From an uncultured Hungatella sp. (GTDB taxonomy: Bacteria > Bacillota > Clostridia > Lachnospirales > Lachnospiraceae): a stretch of DNA of 64,000 bases. Each line of letters opens with the position of its first letter. Position 1 is the first letter of the stretch. The stretch lies in NCBI GenBank assembly GCA_910585435.1, contig CAJUEJ010000007.1, forward strand, positions 62,001 through 126,000, given 5' to 3'. Below the pieces are notes generated by a model. That model searched no databases, was not told where the DNA came from, and saw nothing but the letters and a program-made list of their open reading frames with translations. Made by a program: the position numbers and the translations under genes. Shown here one piece after another: positions 35,579 through 42,856 of the stretch.

Positions 35579-35613
35579 TAAAAAGCCGCCCCACGTCCAC
35601 AGGGCGGCTTTTT
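35579..35613. terminator. Bidirectional intrinsic terminator
   Basis: AAAAAGCCGCCC and GGGCGGCTTTTTT form a near-perfect stem with T runs on both strands. It would stop transcription of the small Asn/Gln-rich gene coming from the right on the minus strand, as well as any transcription from the left. Confidence 0.8.
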
Positions 35614-35679
35614 TGCCGATAACTTTGAGTTAACACTGCATTCAGCAGGTTTGTACAGAAATTGGGTATCTCTGACGTA

Positions 35680-35844
35680 TTATCTCTGGTTGTTGTTCTG
35701 GCTGCTGTTGCGGCTGCTGTTCTGATTGTTGTTGCGGCTGCTGTTCTGGCTGTTGTTCTGATTGTTGTTCTGGCTGTTGTTTTGGTTGTTGTTCTGGTTG
35801 TTGTTTCTGCAGTCGTCCATATCGTTGTAGTTATTTCTTGCCAT
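35680..35844 (-). CDS. Small Asn/Gln/Ser-rich low-complexity protein (54 residues)
   Basis: The ATG at 35844 is preceded by a perfect AGGAGG at eight bases, so it is translated. After MARNNYNDMDDCR the sequence is a run of NNNQNNSQ-like units with a few Arg. The open frame extends further upstream, but that part overlaps the terminator of the next gene and is not expected to be coding. Such composition is seen in small clostridial spore or surface proteins and in prion-like tracts; no function can be assigned. Unit number may vary between strains. Confidence 0.7.
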   Translation of the reverse strand: MARNNYNDMDDCRNNNQNNNQNNSQNNNQNNSQNSSRNNNQNSSRNSSQNNNQR

Positions 35845-35967
35845 AGTATGGTACCTCCTAAAAGAAATATTTTTTGTTACAGGAGTAGTATGGCTCATTC
35901 GCTGAATTTTATACTTTAAATTTTCAAACATACCAGAAAATCCATTTGCCGTAAACTGCCCCAAAAA

Positions 35968-36001
35968 AGAAAGACCTGACATGCTGCTGCCAGGCCTTTC
36001 T
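35968..36001 (-). terminator. Terminator of the NlpC/P60 gene
   Basis: On the minus strand GAAAGGCCTGGCA pairs with TGTCAGGTCTTTC around a short loop, followed by TTTTTTGG. It begins a few bases after the NlpC/P60 stop codon. Confidence 0.7.
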
Positions 36002-36011
36002 TTTAAAACCC

Positions 36012-36776
36012 TTAATCCCCTAGAACATTTACGATCCGGACAGGAGTACGGTAATTCCATGGTGATGTCTTCACTCCTGTCTTATATGTAGAAGCATGGG
36101 CTACTTGTCCGTCTCCGATATACATTGCCACATGATTGATTGCACTTCCGTTTCCATAAAAAACCAAATCTCCCGGTCTCATCTGCTCCGCACTGACAGC
36201 AACACCCTGGGTTGCCTGGGCGCGGGAGCTGCGGTTCAATGATACGCCGGCACTGTTTCTCATAACATAGCTTACAAACCCGGAACAGTCAAAGCCTGTG
36301 CTTGGGCTGCTTCCTGCTGCCCGGTAAGCGCATCCTAAAAACTGGAGCGCATAGTTTACTAAATTCTGCCTGCGGGACTCTGAGGTCTGCTGACTTAAAG
36401 TCGCCGTAATATTGGCCTCCACCCTGGCTTCTGCCCCGGAGCCTTCCAGCTCCTCCACATTGATGACGGAAACTCCTGTCTCTGTGGAAATATATCCTAC
36501 CGATTCTCCCACCTGAATCTCTATCCATCCAGAGCCCTCATCTCCCAGAACCTGATAGTATTCTCCTGCATTTGCTTCCCTCAGCACATCATAGGAATCC
36601 ATGGATACATAGATCGCCGGATTTCCTTCCTCTACTGCTACTACGTAATTATCATATTCTATTCCCGGGCCGCTTAAGTTCGTATAGGCTGCCATAGCCT
36701 GTCCTGAATATAACGCTGTAAAGCATCCGCACATAGCTGCCAAAACAGTCCCCTGATATAATCGTCTTATCCTCAT
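36012..36776 (-). CDS. Secreted NlpC/P60 cell-wall endopeptidase with SH3-like domain
   Basis: The 254-residue protein has a signal peptide (cleavage expected after GQAMA, about residue 29), an SH3b-like domain around 50-110 (YVSMDSYDVLREANAGEYYQVLG...), and an NlpC/P60 domain with C164 (FDCSGFVSY), H215 (NHVAMYIG) and H227. It cleaves peptide stems of peptidoglycan outside the membrane. The ATG at 36776 has GGAGG at six bases and is preferred over 36788. A near-perfect promoter lies about 150 bases upstream. Confidence 0.9.
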   Translation of the reverse strand: MRIRRLYQGTVLAAMCGCFTALYSGQAMAAYTNLSGPGIEYDNYVVAVEEGNPAIYVSMDSYDVLREANAGEYYQVLGDEGSGWIEIQVGESVGYISTETGVSVINVEELEGSGAEARVEANITATLSQQTSESRRQNLVNYALQFLGCAYRAAGSSPSTGFDCSGFVSYVMRNSAGVSLNRSSRAQATQGVAVSAEQMRPGDLVFYGNGSAINHVAMYIGDGQVAHASTYKTGVKTSPWNYRTPVRIVNVLGD

Positions 36777-36923
36777 AATGTCCTCCATTCTTGCATTCTA
36801 CGCTCTCTTTACATTTCCGTATCTGTTATCTTGTGCTGGCTGTCTGCCGCAATTCTTTATGTATTGTCATAAATTCATTAAATTTCTATTCTATTTTTTA
36901 CAAAAGTGTTAACTGCATTTAGA

Positions 36924-36952
36924 ATTATATTTTATTTATATTAATTTGTCAA
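36924..36952 (-). promoter_or_regulatory. Consensus sigma-A promoter of the NlpC/P60 gene
   Basis: Read on the minus strand: TTGACA (36947-36952), 17-base AT-rich spacer, TATAAT (36924-36929). Both boxes are perfect consensus. The expected 5' untranslated leader is about 140 nt. Confidence 0.75.
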
Positions 36953-37021
36953 GCAAATACTTCCAGAAATGTTAAAATAATATTACTTATAATGCTAAAA
37001 AAGAAATATCCTGAAAAACAG

Positions 37022-37050
37022 TTGCTATTTTTTTATGATTTGCGTATAAT
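37022..37050 (+). promoter_or_regulatory. Promoter of the repeat-containing RNA
   Basis: TTGCTA at 37022-37027, 17-base spacer, TATAAT at 37045-37050. Transcription should start near 37057, just before the first hairpin of the RNA. Confidence 0.7.
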
Positions 37051-37111
37051 ACATATAGGAAGGCGGACGTCATTCCGCCGATGTGGCTGACATCTTCAAT
37101 CCGAAATTGAA

Positions 37112-37205
37112 GCAGGGCATAGGGACCTGAGTGTTGGTGGGCAACGATAAAACCCAATAGAGGTGCAGGACATAGGGGCCTGAGTGTTGGCGGACAACGA
37201 TAAAA
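37112..37205 (+). repeat. Two 41-base tandem repeats with a 53-base period
   Basis: Units at 37112-37152 and 37165-37205 match at 37 of 41 positions. Each contains CAGG...CCTG and GTTG...CAAC pairing segments, and the differences mostly spare these stems, as expected for a folded RNA repeat. Confidence 0.85.
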
Positions 37206-37215
37206 TCAGTCAATA

Positions 37216-37255
37216 AGGGAGACAGACAGCACTATGGTGTTGTAGTCTCCCTTTA
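37216..37255 (+). terminator. Intrinsic terminator between the repeat RNA and the RNase-like gene
   Basis: AGGGAGAC at 37216-37223 pairs with GTCTCCCT at 37245-37252; an inner ACAGCAC/GTGTTGT pairing extends the hairpin. Only three T follow, so it may be leaky and let a fraction of transcripts reach the gene. Confidence 0.7.
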
Positions 37256-37279
37256 AAATTGTAGAAAAGGGTACAGAAG

Positions 37280-37727
37280 ATGGCAAAAAATAAATTAGAG
37301 ACTCTGTCAATCATATTTGAAATTGCAAGTTCTTCCAACATTAATGTGTAAAAATTTGTCTGCGAAAATGATTGGCGATTACAACATGTCTCAGCCTAAA
37401 CTTTTTACAGAAAAATTGGCCGGTGGAGTTTCAGCCTGTATGGGTTTTGTAAGAAATAATGGCAAGGGCAGATACATACCAAATACGGTTCTTCGGGATG
37501 ATGTTAGAGTCAGAGCAAAGCATGCGGATAGAATCATTGCTACATTTAGAAAAAGACGGAATGAAATTCGGTATACTGAGCCTGTCTATTTAGCAAAAAA
37601 TGCAGACTGGCAGAAGGTTATTTTACCTGAGAAGTATAAATATCTTTCTGTTATTTCGTTTTCTGACTGGAGAAAGAAGGCTGAAGAAGATGGTTGCTGT
37701 CGTAATCGCCCTTCGATAGAGTACTAG
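37280..37727 (+). pseudogene. PBECR4-like ribonuclease-fold gene with an internal, frame-breaking deletion
   Basis: An ATG at 37280 with AAAGGG eight bases upstream opens MAKNKLETLSIIFEIAS, which looks like a genuine N-terminus, but the frame stops at 37351. The next frame carries the C-terminal domain from about 37317: KLQVLPTLM...AKMIGDYN, SQPKLFTEKLAGGVSACMGFV, YIPNTVLRDDVR, RIIATFRKRRNE. This block matches my recollection of PBECR4-type (barnase/EndoU/colicin-like nuclease) proteins of Firmicutes, which are about 180-200 residues. A segment of some 60-90 codons seems lost at the join, TTTGAAATTGCAAG. A TTG at 37317 could in principle start the 136-residue C-terminal part alone. Confidence 0.6.
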
Positions 37728-37813
37728 AGCGTGTCTGAAAATTCATTCCCGCCAGCCCCATCTCCCACAAAGTGGAGGGCATAGCTGACAGAAAACAATT
37801 TTCAAACACGCTC
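37727..37813. mobile_element. MITE- or REP-like palindromic element of 87 bases
   Basis: GAGCGTGTCTGAAAATT (37727-37743) and AATTTTCAAACACGCTC (37797-37813) are inverted repeats with one mismatch, enclosing an inner CTCCCAC/GTGGAG hairpin. It has no coding capacity. It directly abuts the stop of the broken RNase-like gene. The form is that of a small non-autonomous or extragenic palindromic repeat; copies elsewhere in the genome are expected but cannot be checked here. Confidence 0.6.
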
Positions 37814-37837
37814 CAGAGTCCAGCTGCTGCTTTCCCC

Positions 37838-38329
37838 CTACCTTCGGTGATTCATACGCACAATCCAGATTACCATCCAGATCGCAAGAAGAGGCAGAAG
37901 GATGGGAGCCAGCAGGGATAAAATACCGCCAATGACGGCAAATACCAGATACAAAACAGTAAACACAATAACTATAAGCAGAAGCTTCCAGTACCACTTA
38001 TTCAAATCAATATAGTGGAAGGATCCTCCTGTCCCGTAAGAACCTGTGCGTCTCACATTCTCGCTGCGGCGGTCAGCGTCCTCATAAGCGCCGGAATCAT
38101 CATAGGCACTGTATCCGTTATCCTCCGCCCCGTCAGTGGTATCCTCGATGGTTCTTGCAATCAGACGGGGATCCCCTATCTCAGCGGTGACCTCTTCTTC
38201 CGTGCGTCCTTTCAATACCTCGCTTGTAATATAGCTGTCATAATATCTTATATTTTCCTCAATCACCCTGGAGGGCACGTCTCCGCTCAATGACCTGCGC
38301 AGACTCTGAAGAAACTCTTCTTTTCTCAT
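37838..38329 (-). CDS. DUF1700-type membrane protein
   Basis: The 163-residue protein begins with the helical HAAS/DUF1700 region (RKEEFLQSLRRSLSG...EENIRYYDSYI...AEIGDPRLIARTI), followed by an acidic Asp/Ser/Gly/Tyr linker and two adjacent membrane segments at the C-terminus. Such proteins often accompany PadR-type regulators and envelope-stress genes, but none is next to it. The ATG at 38329 has AAGGAG at about seven bases and is preferred over 38344. Confidence 0.8.
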   Translation of the reverse strand: MRKEEFLQSLRRSLSGDVPSRVIEENIRYYDSYITSEVLKGRTEEEVTAEIGDPRLIARTIEDTTDGAEDNGYSAYDDSGAYEDADRRSENVRRTGSYGTGGSFHYIDLNKWYWKLLLIVIVFTVLYLVFAVIGGILSLLAPILLPLLAIWMVIWIVRMNHRR

Positions 38330-38443
38330 GAAATTCTCCTTCAACCTTCTGTTTTTCCATGGAGATAGTATATCATGTCCCTTATCTCTGGTAAAGAACC
38401 TGTTTATAAAATAATTCTAAAACATGCCTCAAACCCTTTCCTT

Positions 38444-40378
38444 TTATATCTTTTCCTTCAGAATCCCTTCCCTGTAAGCAGCCACCAGTTCTTTTAAGTC
38501 CTGGATCCGTTCTCCCAGCTCTTTTCCCAAGTCCGTATCTCCCACCATCACCCGGGACTGCATTTTCTCCACAATCGTCACCTTAGGCGTGTTCTTCTTG
38601 CCAGGGCAGAAGGGCATGTGTTCTGCCAAAGCCAGATGGTTGGAATTATAGATCAGGGTATACCCTGCGATTCCTGTCTTGCTCTGATAAGCCTTTGAAA
38701 GCCCTCCGTCTATGATAAACAGTTTTCCTCCTGCCTTTACAGGGGTCTCCCCATCCTTCAGCTTCACCGGCACGTGTCCGTTGATGATATGGGCGCCTCT
38801 TACAGGAAGTCCGAATTCCTTCAATATCTTATCGCAGTACTCTTCCTTTACGCTCAGCTGATAGTACGGATTCATGGATTCCTTATGGGTAGCCCGATCC
38901 GCTATAAAATAATGTTCAAATGTAGTCATTTTATCTTTCCCGAACAGGGGTGATTTGGCTCCGCACCACAGATACCACATGAAATCCCTGGTGAATTCCT
39001 TATACGGATGATCCTCACTGAGAGAATAGGCTCCCTGCACCATTTTATTGATAAAATCCATCAGTGCCTTTCCTGCGTATATTTTCCCGTTAAATGTAAT
39101 AGATTCAAAGCTTCCGTCTTTTTTCATGGGAATACAGCCGTGATACAGCAGATTGTTATTGTAAGCCTTATACATGGCCCCATGAGAATAGATGAACTTA
39201 ATGTGCTTCTGTAAAAGTCCGCTGTGGCGGAAGGATGCTTTCAGCGTATGGAGCAGCTCCTCCTCCTCCCTGGTAAGTGCCAGAGGATCTTTGGGATCCA
39301 CGGTGGGGAATTTCATATCCAGCATAGGATATTCCCTGCGGTTTACGGTTACAATTCCCTTTTCAAAATCAACCTGTTCCAGAAGCCGCCTGCCGTCCAT
39401 CTCATACTCTGGATGGCGTTTGATAATCTGGCCTTCCACTTTAAACTGAATTACTGCTATTGCCTTGTGCATTTTGGCTGCCAGCCCCGGATCTACCGCA
39501 TCGTAGATATTCTGATCCAGAATATGGGGGGCAAATCTTTCACAGGGGTCATCCCGGTAGGCATTGGCCGCAAACATGGACAGAGGGCGCAGATTTATGC
39601 CGTACCCATCCTCCAGAACATCAAAGCTGTTGTAGCTGATGGCAATCCGAAGCACATTGCAGATACAGGCCGGATTCCCTGTGACCGCCCCCATCCAGGA
39701 GATATCATGATTGCCCCACTGGATATCCACATCATGAAAATTCATCAGTTCATTCATAATCAGATCGGCTCTGGGCCCTCTGTCAAAGATATCTCCGATA
39801 ATATGCAGGCTGTCTATGGTAAGGCTCTGAATCAGCTCACACAAAGCACAGATAAATTCCCCTGCAATCCCCACGTCAATGATGGAGCGGACAATCTCAC
39901 TGTAGAACATTTTTTTATTATCCCCATTGTAATCCACATGGAGCATCTCATCTACAATATATGCAAAATCCGGCGGCAGCTTCTTGCGGACCTTGGAACG
40001 GGTATACTTGGAGGAGACTACCTTACAGATCTGCAGCAGCCTGTATATGGTGATAGTCTTCCAGTCCTCCGTATCATCGCCGGCCTGTACAATCTGATTC
40101 AATACCTTGTCCGGATAATAGATCAGATTGGCCAGCTCCTCTTCCTCTGCCTCGGGAATCACATATCCGAATGTCTCTTTTATCTTCTCACGGATGATTC
40201 CCGAGGAGCTTCTTAAAAGGTGGATAAATGCCTCATGCTCCCCGTGGAGATCGCTGAAAAAATACTCGGTTCCCTTGGGAAGCCCCTGAATCGCTGTCAA
40301 ATTGATAATCTCGCTTCCGGCAGCCTTGATAGTAGGATACTCCCGCGCCAAAAGCTTTAAATATGCCACATCCCTCAT
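38444..40378 (-). CDS. fbp: Fructose-1,6-bisphosphatase class III
   Basis: A gluconeogenic enzyme that hydrolyses fructose 1,6-bisphosphate to fructose 6-phosphate; class III is typical of Firmicutes. The 644 residues contain calcineurin-like metal motifs (FFSDLHGEHEAF; HIIGDIFDRGPRAD; WGNHDISWMG; INGHVPVK), plus SHGAMYKAYNNNLLYHGCIPM. The ATG at 40378 follows GGAGG at eight bases; the open frame upstream to 40444 is not needed. Confidence 0.95.
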   Translation of the reverse strand: MRDVAYLKLLAREYPTIKAAGSEIINLTAIQGLPKGTEYFFSDLHGEHEAFIHLLRSSSGIIREKIKETFGYVIPEAEEEELANLIYYPDKVLNQIVQAGDDTEDWKTITIYRLLQICKVVSSKYTRSKVRKKLPPDFAYIVDEMLHVDYNGDNKKMFYSEIVRSIIDVGIAGEFICALCELIQSLTIDSLHIIGDIFDRGPRADLIMNELMNFHDVDIQWGNHDISWMGAVTGNPACICNVLRIAISYNSFDVLEDGYGINLRPLSMFAANAYRDDPCERFAPHILDQNIYDAVDPGLAAKMHKAIAVIQFKVEGQIIKRHPEYEMDGRRLLEQVDFEKGIVTVNRREYPMLDMKFPTVDPKDPLALTREEEELLHTLKASFRHSGLLQKHIKFIYSHGAMYKAYNNNLLYHGCIPMKKDGSFESITFNGKIYAGKALMDFINKMVQGAYSLSEDHPYKEFTRDFMWYLWCGAKSPLFGKDKMTTFEHYFIADRATHKESMNPYYQLSVKEEYCDKILKEFGLPVRGAHIINGHVPVKLKDGETPVKAGGKLFIIDGGLSKAYQSKTGIAGYTLIYNSNHLALAEHMPFCPGKKNTPKVTIVEKMQSRVMVGDTDLGKELGERIQDLKELVAAYREGILKEKI

Positions 40379-40549
40379 TTTTATTCCTCCAATCCCCGTA
40401 GCCCATGCCTGTATGGGTATAATCCCCCCGCCCAGATACGGCATAACGCTGTGTTAATGCATTGCTATTTTTCTTCTCTTATAGTAACATAAATAAAAGA
40501 AATTGAAAAGTTTTTACAAAAGTACATAATCGGAAAAGGAGAGTTTATT

Positions 40550-41359
40550 ATGAACCGGCTTTACGTATTTGGAACCGGAAATGCTTCCGTAACCCGCTGC
40601 TACAATACCTGCTTTGCCATCGAAGATTCGGAAAAGCAGATATTTATGGTAGATACCGGCGGCGGGAACGGCATTTTAAGAATTTTAGAAGACATGGATG
40701 TGGATATGTCAAATATCCATCATATTTTTATCACCCATGAACACACAGACCATTTGCTGGGAATCGTGTGGATGATACGGATGATTGCCACACGGATGAG
40801 AAACGGATTGTATGAAGGCGATTTACATATTTACTGTCACCAGGATCTGACGGAAACCATTTCCACCATTTGCCGTCTTACTATTCAGGATAAGTTTTAT
40901 AAAATGATAGGCGAGAGAATCCACCTGGTTCCTGTCCGTGACGGGCAGACTGTCCCGATCTTAAAGTTTCCTGTAACCTTTTTTGATATTCATTCCACCA
41001 AAGCCAGACAGTACGGCTTCACCACCATTCTGGAAAACGGGCAGACCTTTACCTGCTGCGGGGATGAGCCCTTTCAGGATGACTGCATAAAATATGTAAA
41101 GGGAAGCTGCTGGCTTACCCATGAGGCTTTCTGCCTCTACAGCCAACGGGAACGGTTTAAGCCTTATGAGAAGCATCACAGCACCGTGAAGGATGCCTGC
41201 GGGCTGGCAGAAAACCTGGGTATCCAAAATCTGATTCTGTGGCATACAGAGGATAAAAATATAGCTGACAGGAAAAAGCTTTATATGGAAGAAGGAAAAG
41301 CTTATTTTTCCGGCCGGCTGTATGTGCCGGAGGATCAGTCAATTATCTCTCTGGAATAG
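40550..41359 (+). CDS. RNase Z-like metallo-beta-lactamase-fold hydrolase
   Basis: The 269-residue protein has VFGTGNASVTRCYNTCFAI, DTGGGNGILR and the zinc motif THEHTDH, with later metal histidines (LTHEAF; LWHTED). It belongs to the RNase Z/ElaC-like branch but lacks a clear exosite arm, so a tRNA-processing role is unproven. A GGAGAG site precedes the ATG. Its last 17 bases overlap the convergent M23 peptidase gene. Confidence 0.82.
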   Translation: MNRLYVFGTGNASVTRCYNTCFAIEDSEKQIFMVDTGGGNGILRILEDMDVDMSNIHHIFITHEHTDHLLGIVWMIRMIATRMRNGLYEGDLHIYCHQDLTETISTICRLTIQDKFYKMIGERIHLVPVRDGQTVPILKFPVTFFDIHSTKARQYGFTTILENGQTFTCCGDEPFQDDCIKYVKGSCWLTHEAFCLYSQRERFKPYEKHHSTVKDACGLAENLGIQNLILWHTEDKNIADRKKLYMEEGKAYFSGRLYVPEDQSIISLE

Positions 41360-42569
41360 AGGACTGCTGTCCGGCTTTGCCTTCCGATTCGGCGCTGCTT
41401 TCTTCTTCTACTTTGCTTTCCTCTTCTGCTTTGCTTTCCGCCGGTATTTTCTGCTGTGAAGGTTCTCCGGGAATATCCGGGTCTGCCATCTGGTATACCC
41501 GGTAATATTCTTTTGTCTCCTGATTCTTCACTGTTTCCGAGCGGTTTATTGTCAGAAACTTGGTGATCTCATAGCAGTCAATCCATATCTCATTATTCCC
41601 GTCTTTCTGGGATTCATCAAAGATCAGCTGGATTCCGAAATGAAGGTGGGGCTCATCAATATTGTTGGTATTCTCCTTGCTGCTGTACCCCGTTCTTCCA
41701 AGGTATCCGATGACATCTCCGGCCTGGACTATGCTCCCCTCCTGCAGTGATTTATGATAGGGATAATTTTTTCTCAGATGCGCATAGTAGTAGTACCGTT
41801 TCCCGTCCAGGCTGCGGATTCCCAGCCGCCAGCCGCCGTACTGATTCCAACCTATGGCCTCAACCCGCCCTGACTCCACTGCGATCACCGGCGTCCCCAC
41901 CTGCCCCATCATATCATGTCCCAGGTGCTGCCGTTTAAACCCATAGCTTCTGGATACTCCGAAATCATCGTAATCCTGATATGGATAATTTTTGGCAATG
42001 GGGGAAAATGCTTTTAATCCGTACTTTGTCACCCAGATGGTACCTCGCTCCACATCTCTTTCTGCCAGTTCATCCTCCCGCACAAATGCCGGTGCCTTGT
42101 TTTCTGGTATCTCTACCCGGAACGTTCCCACCATGCCTCCCAGCACAGCTGTGTAAGCTTCCAGATAGTATCCGTAATATTTCATATCTGCTGTGATCTC
42201 CTCCATCTTCTCCCCTGCTAAAATCCGGTCTGCAATGGCATTCATATCCCCTTCCCTGTATTTAGAAAAATCTCCCCCGTATCTTGCCCCCAGATACGCC
42301 AAAAGCTCAATCCAGTTCAGATGGATTTCATTCTGGCAGGTATCCACATCATAGCGGAATGCCTTCTGCATAGCCTCTTTGGTCACACCGAAATCCACCC
42401 ACTTGATAAATTTCCTTTCGTCCTCCTCTTTTTCTTTCGTATCTGACACAGTTCCGCTGACAGACATGCTTTTTCCTATGGGCGTCAGCAAAAACAAAAA
42501 AGCCAGCAGAAGCACTGACTCTAAGGCAATAATAAGATTTATCAGTTTCGGCTCCTTATCAGTATTCAT
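41343..42569 (-). CDS. Membrane-anchored M23 (LytM-type) peptidase
   Basis: The 408-residue protein has one N-terminal membrane segment (LINLIIALESVLLLAFLFLL) and a C-terminal M23 domain with the zinc pattern H-x3-D (LGHDMMGQ) and HLHFG, plus the central YYYAHL. A Glu/Ser-rich tail follows. It may cut cross-bridges or act as a scaffold; both zinc motifs look complete. The ATG at 42569 has GGGAGG about seven bases upstream; earlier starts at 42599 and 42644 have no such site. Confidence 0.87.
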   Translation of the reverse strand: MNTDKEPKLINLIIALESVLLLAFLFLLTPIGKSMSVSGTVSDTKEKEEDERKFIKWVDFGVTKEAMQKAFRYDVDTCQNEIHLNWIELLAYLGARYGGDFSKYREGDMNAIADRILAGEKMEEITADMKYYGYYLEAYTAVLGGMVGTFRVEIPENKAPAFVREDELAERDVERGTIWVTKYGLKAFSPIAKNYPYQDYDDFGVSRSYGFKRQHLGHDMMGQVGTPVIAVESGRVEAIGWNQYGGWRLGIRSLDGKRYYYYAHLRKNYPYHKSLQEGSIVQAGDVIGYLGRTGYSSKENTNNIDEPHLHFGIQLIFDESQKDGNNEIWIDCYEITKFLTINRSETVKNQETKEYYRVYQMADPDIPGEPSQQKIPAESKAEEESKVEEESSAESEGKAGQQSSIPER

Positions 42570-42856
42570 CCCATGCCCTCCCCCGGTAATCAGTTTCATG
42601 CTCCGCAGCAGCTGCAAATATTTCTGTTCACAGACTGTGAGCATAACTGCATATGCCTATTAAAATCGCTTCTGCTCTATGCATATGCTCCAGATCACGT
42701 GGCAATTCCGGCAGCCTTGTATTTCATGGAAAAATTTTTAAACACAGCGTTTTTCGTGGAGAATTTTTAATTTTCTTCTTGCAATTTCATTTTCTTGGTG
42801 TTATTATGTTCAATATAATTTAAAAAATATAATTTTTGAACACACGGAGGTTTTAT

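Larger units (their letters stand above)
37057..37255 (+). ncRNA. Structured RNA with two tandem repeats upstream of a ribonuclease-like gene (type III-like antitoxin RNA candidate)
   Basis: After the promoter come three small hairpins (GGCGGA/TCCGCC, GATGT/ACATC, CTTCAAT/ATTGAAG), then two tandem repeats, then an intrinsic terminator, then the PBECR4-like gene. This order (promoter, repeats, leaky terminator, RNase gene) is that of type III toxin-antitoxin loci such as toxIN, where the repeat RNA binds and inhibits the toxin. No reading frame with a ribosome site is seen in the RNA. The toxin family differs from ToxN, CptN and TenpN as I know them. The role is inferred from architecture. Confidence 0.6.

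Noticed and set aside
35662..35919. Plus-strand open frame encoding a long Val/Ala/Leu stretch like a membrane protein
   Set aside because: It is the complement of the Asn/Gln-rich tract; no ribosome site, while the minus strand has a perfect one.
42780..42850. AT-rich inverted repeat (GTTCAATATAATTT...) before the BCCT gene as an operator
   Set aside because: Pairing is imperfect and explained by low complexity; it was not strong enough to list.
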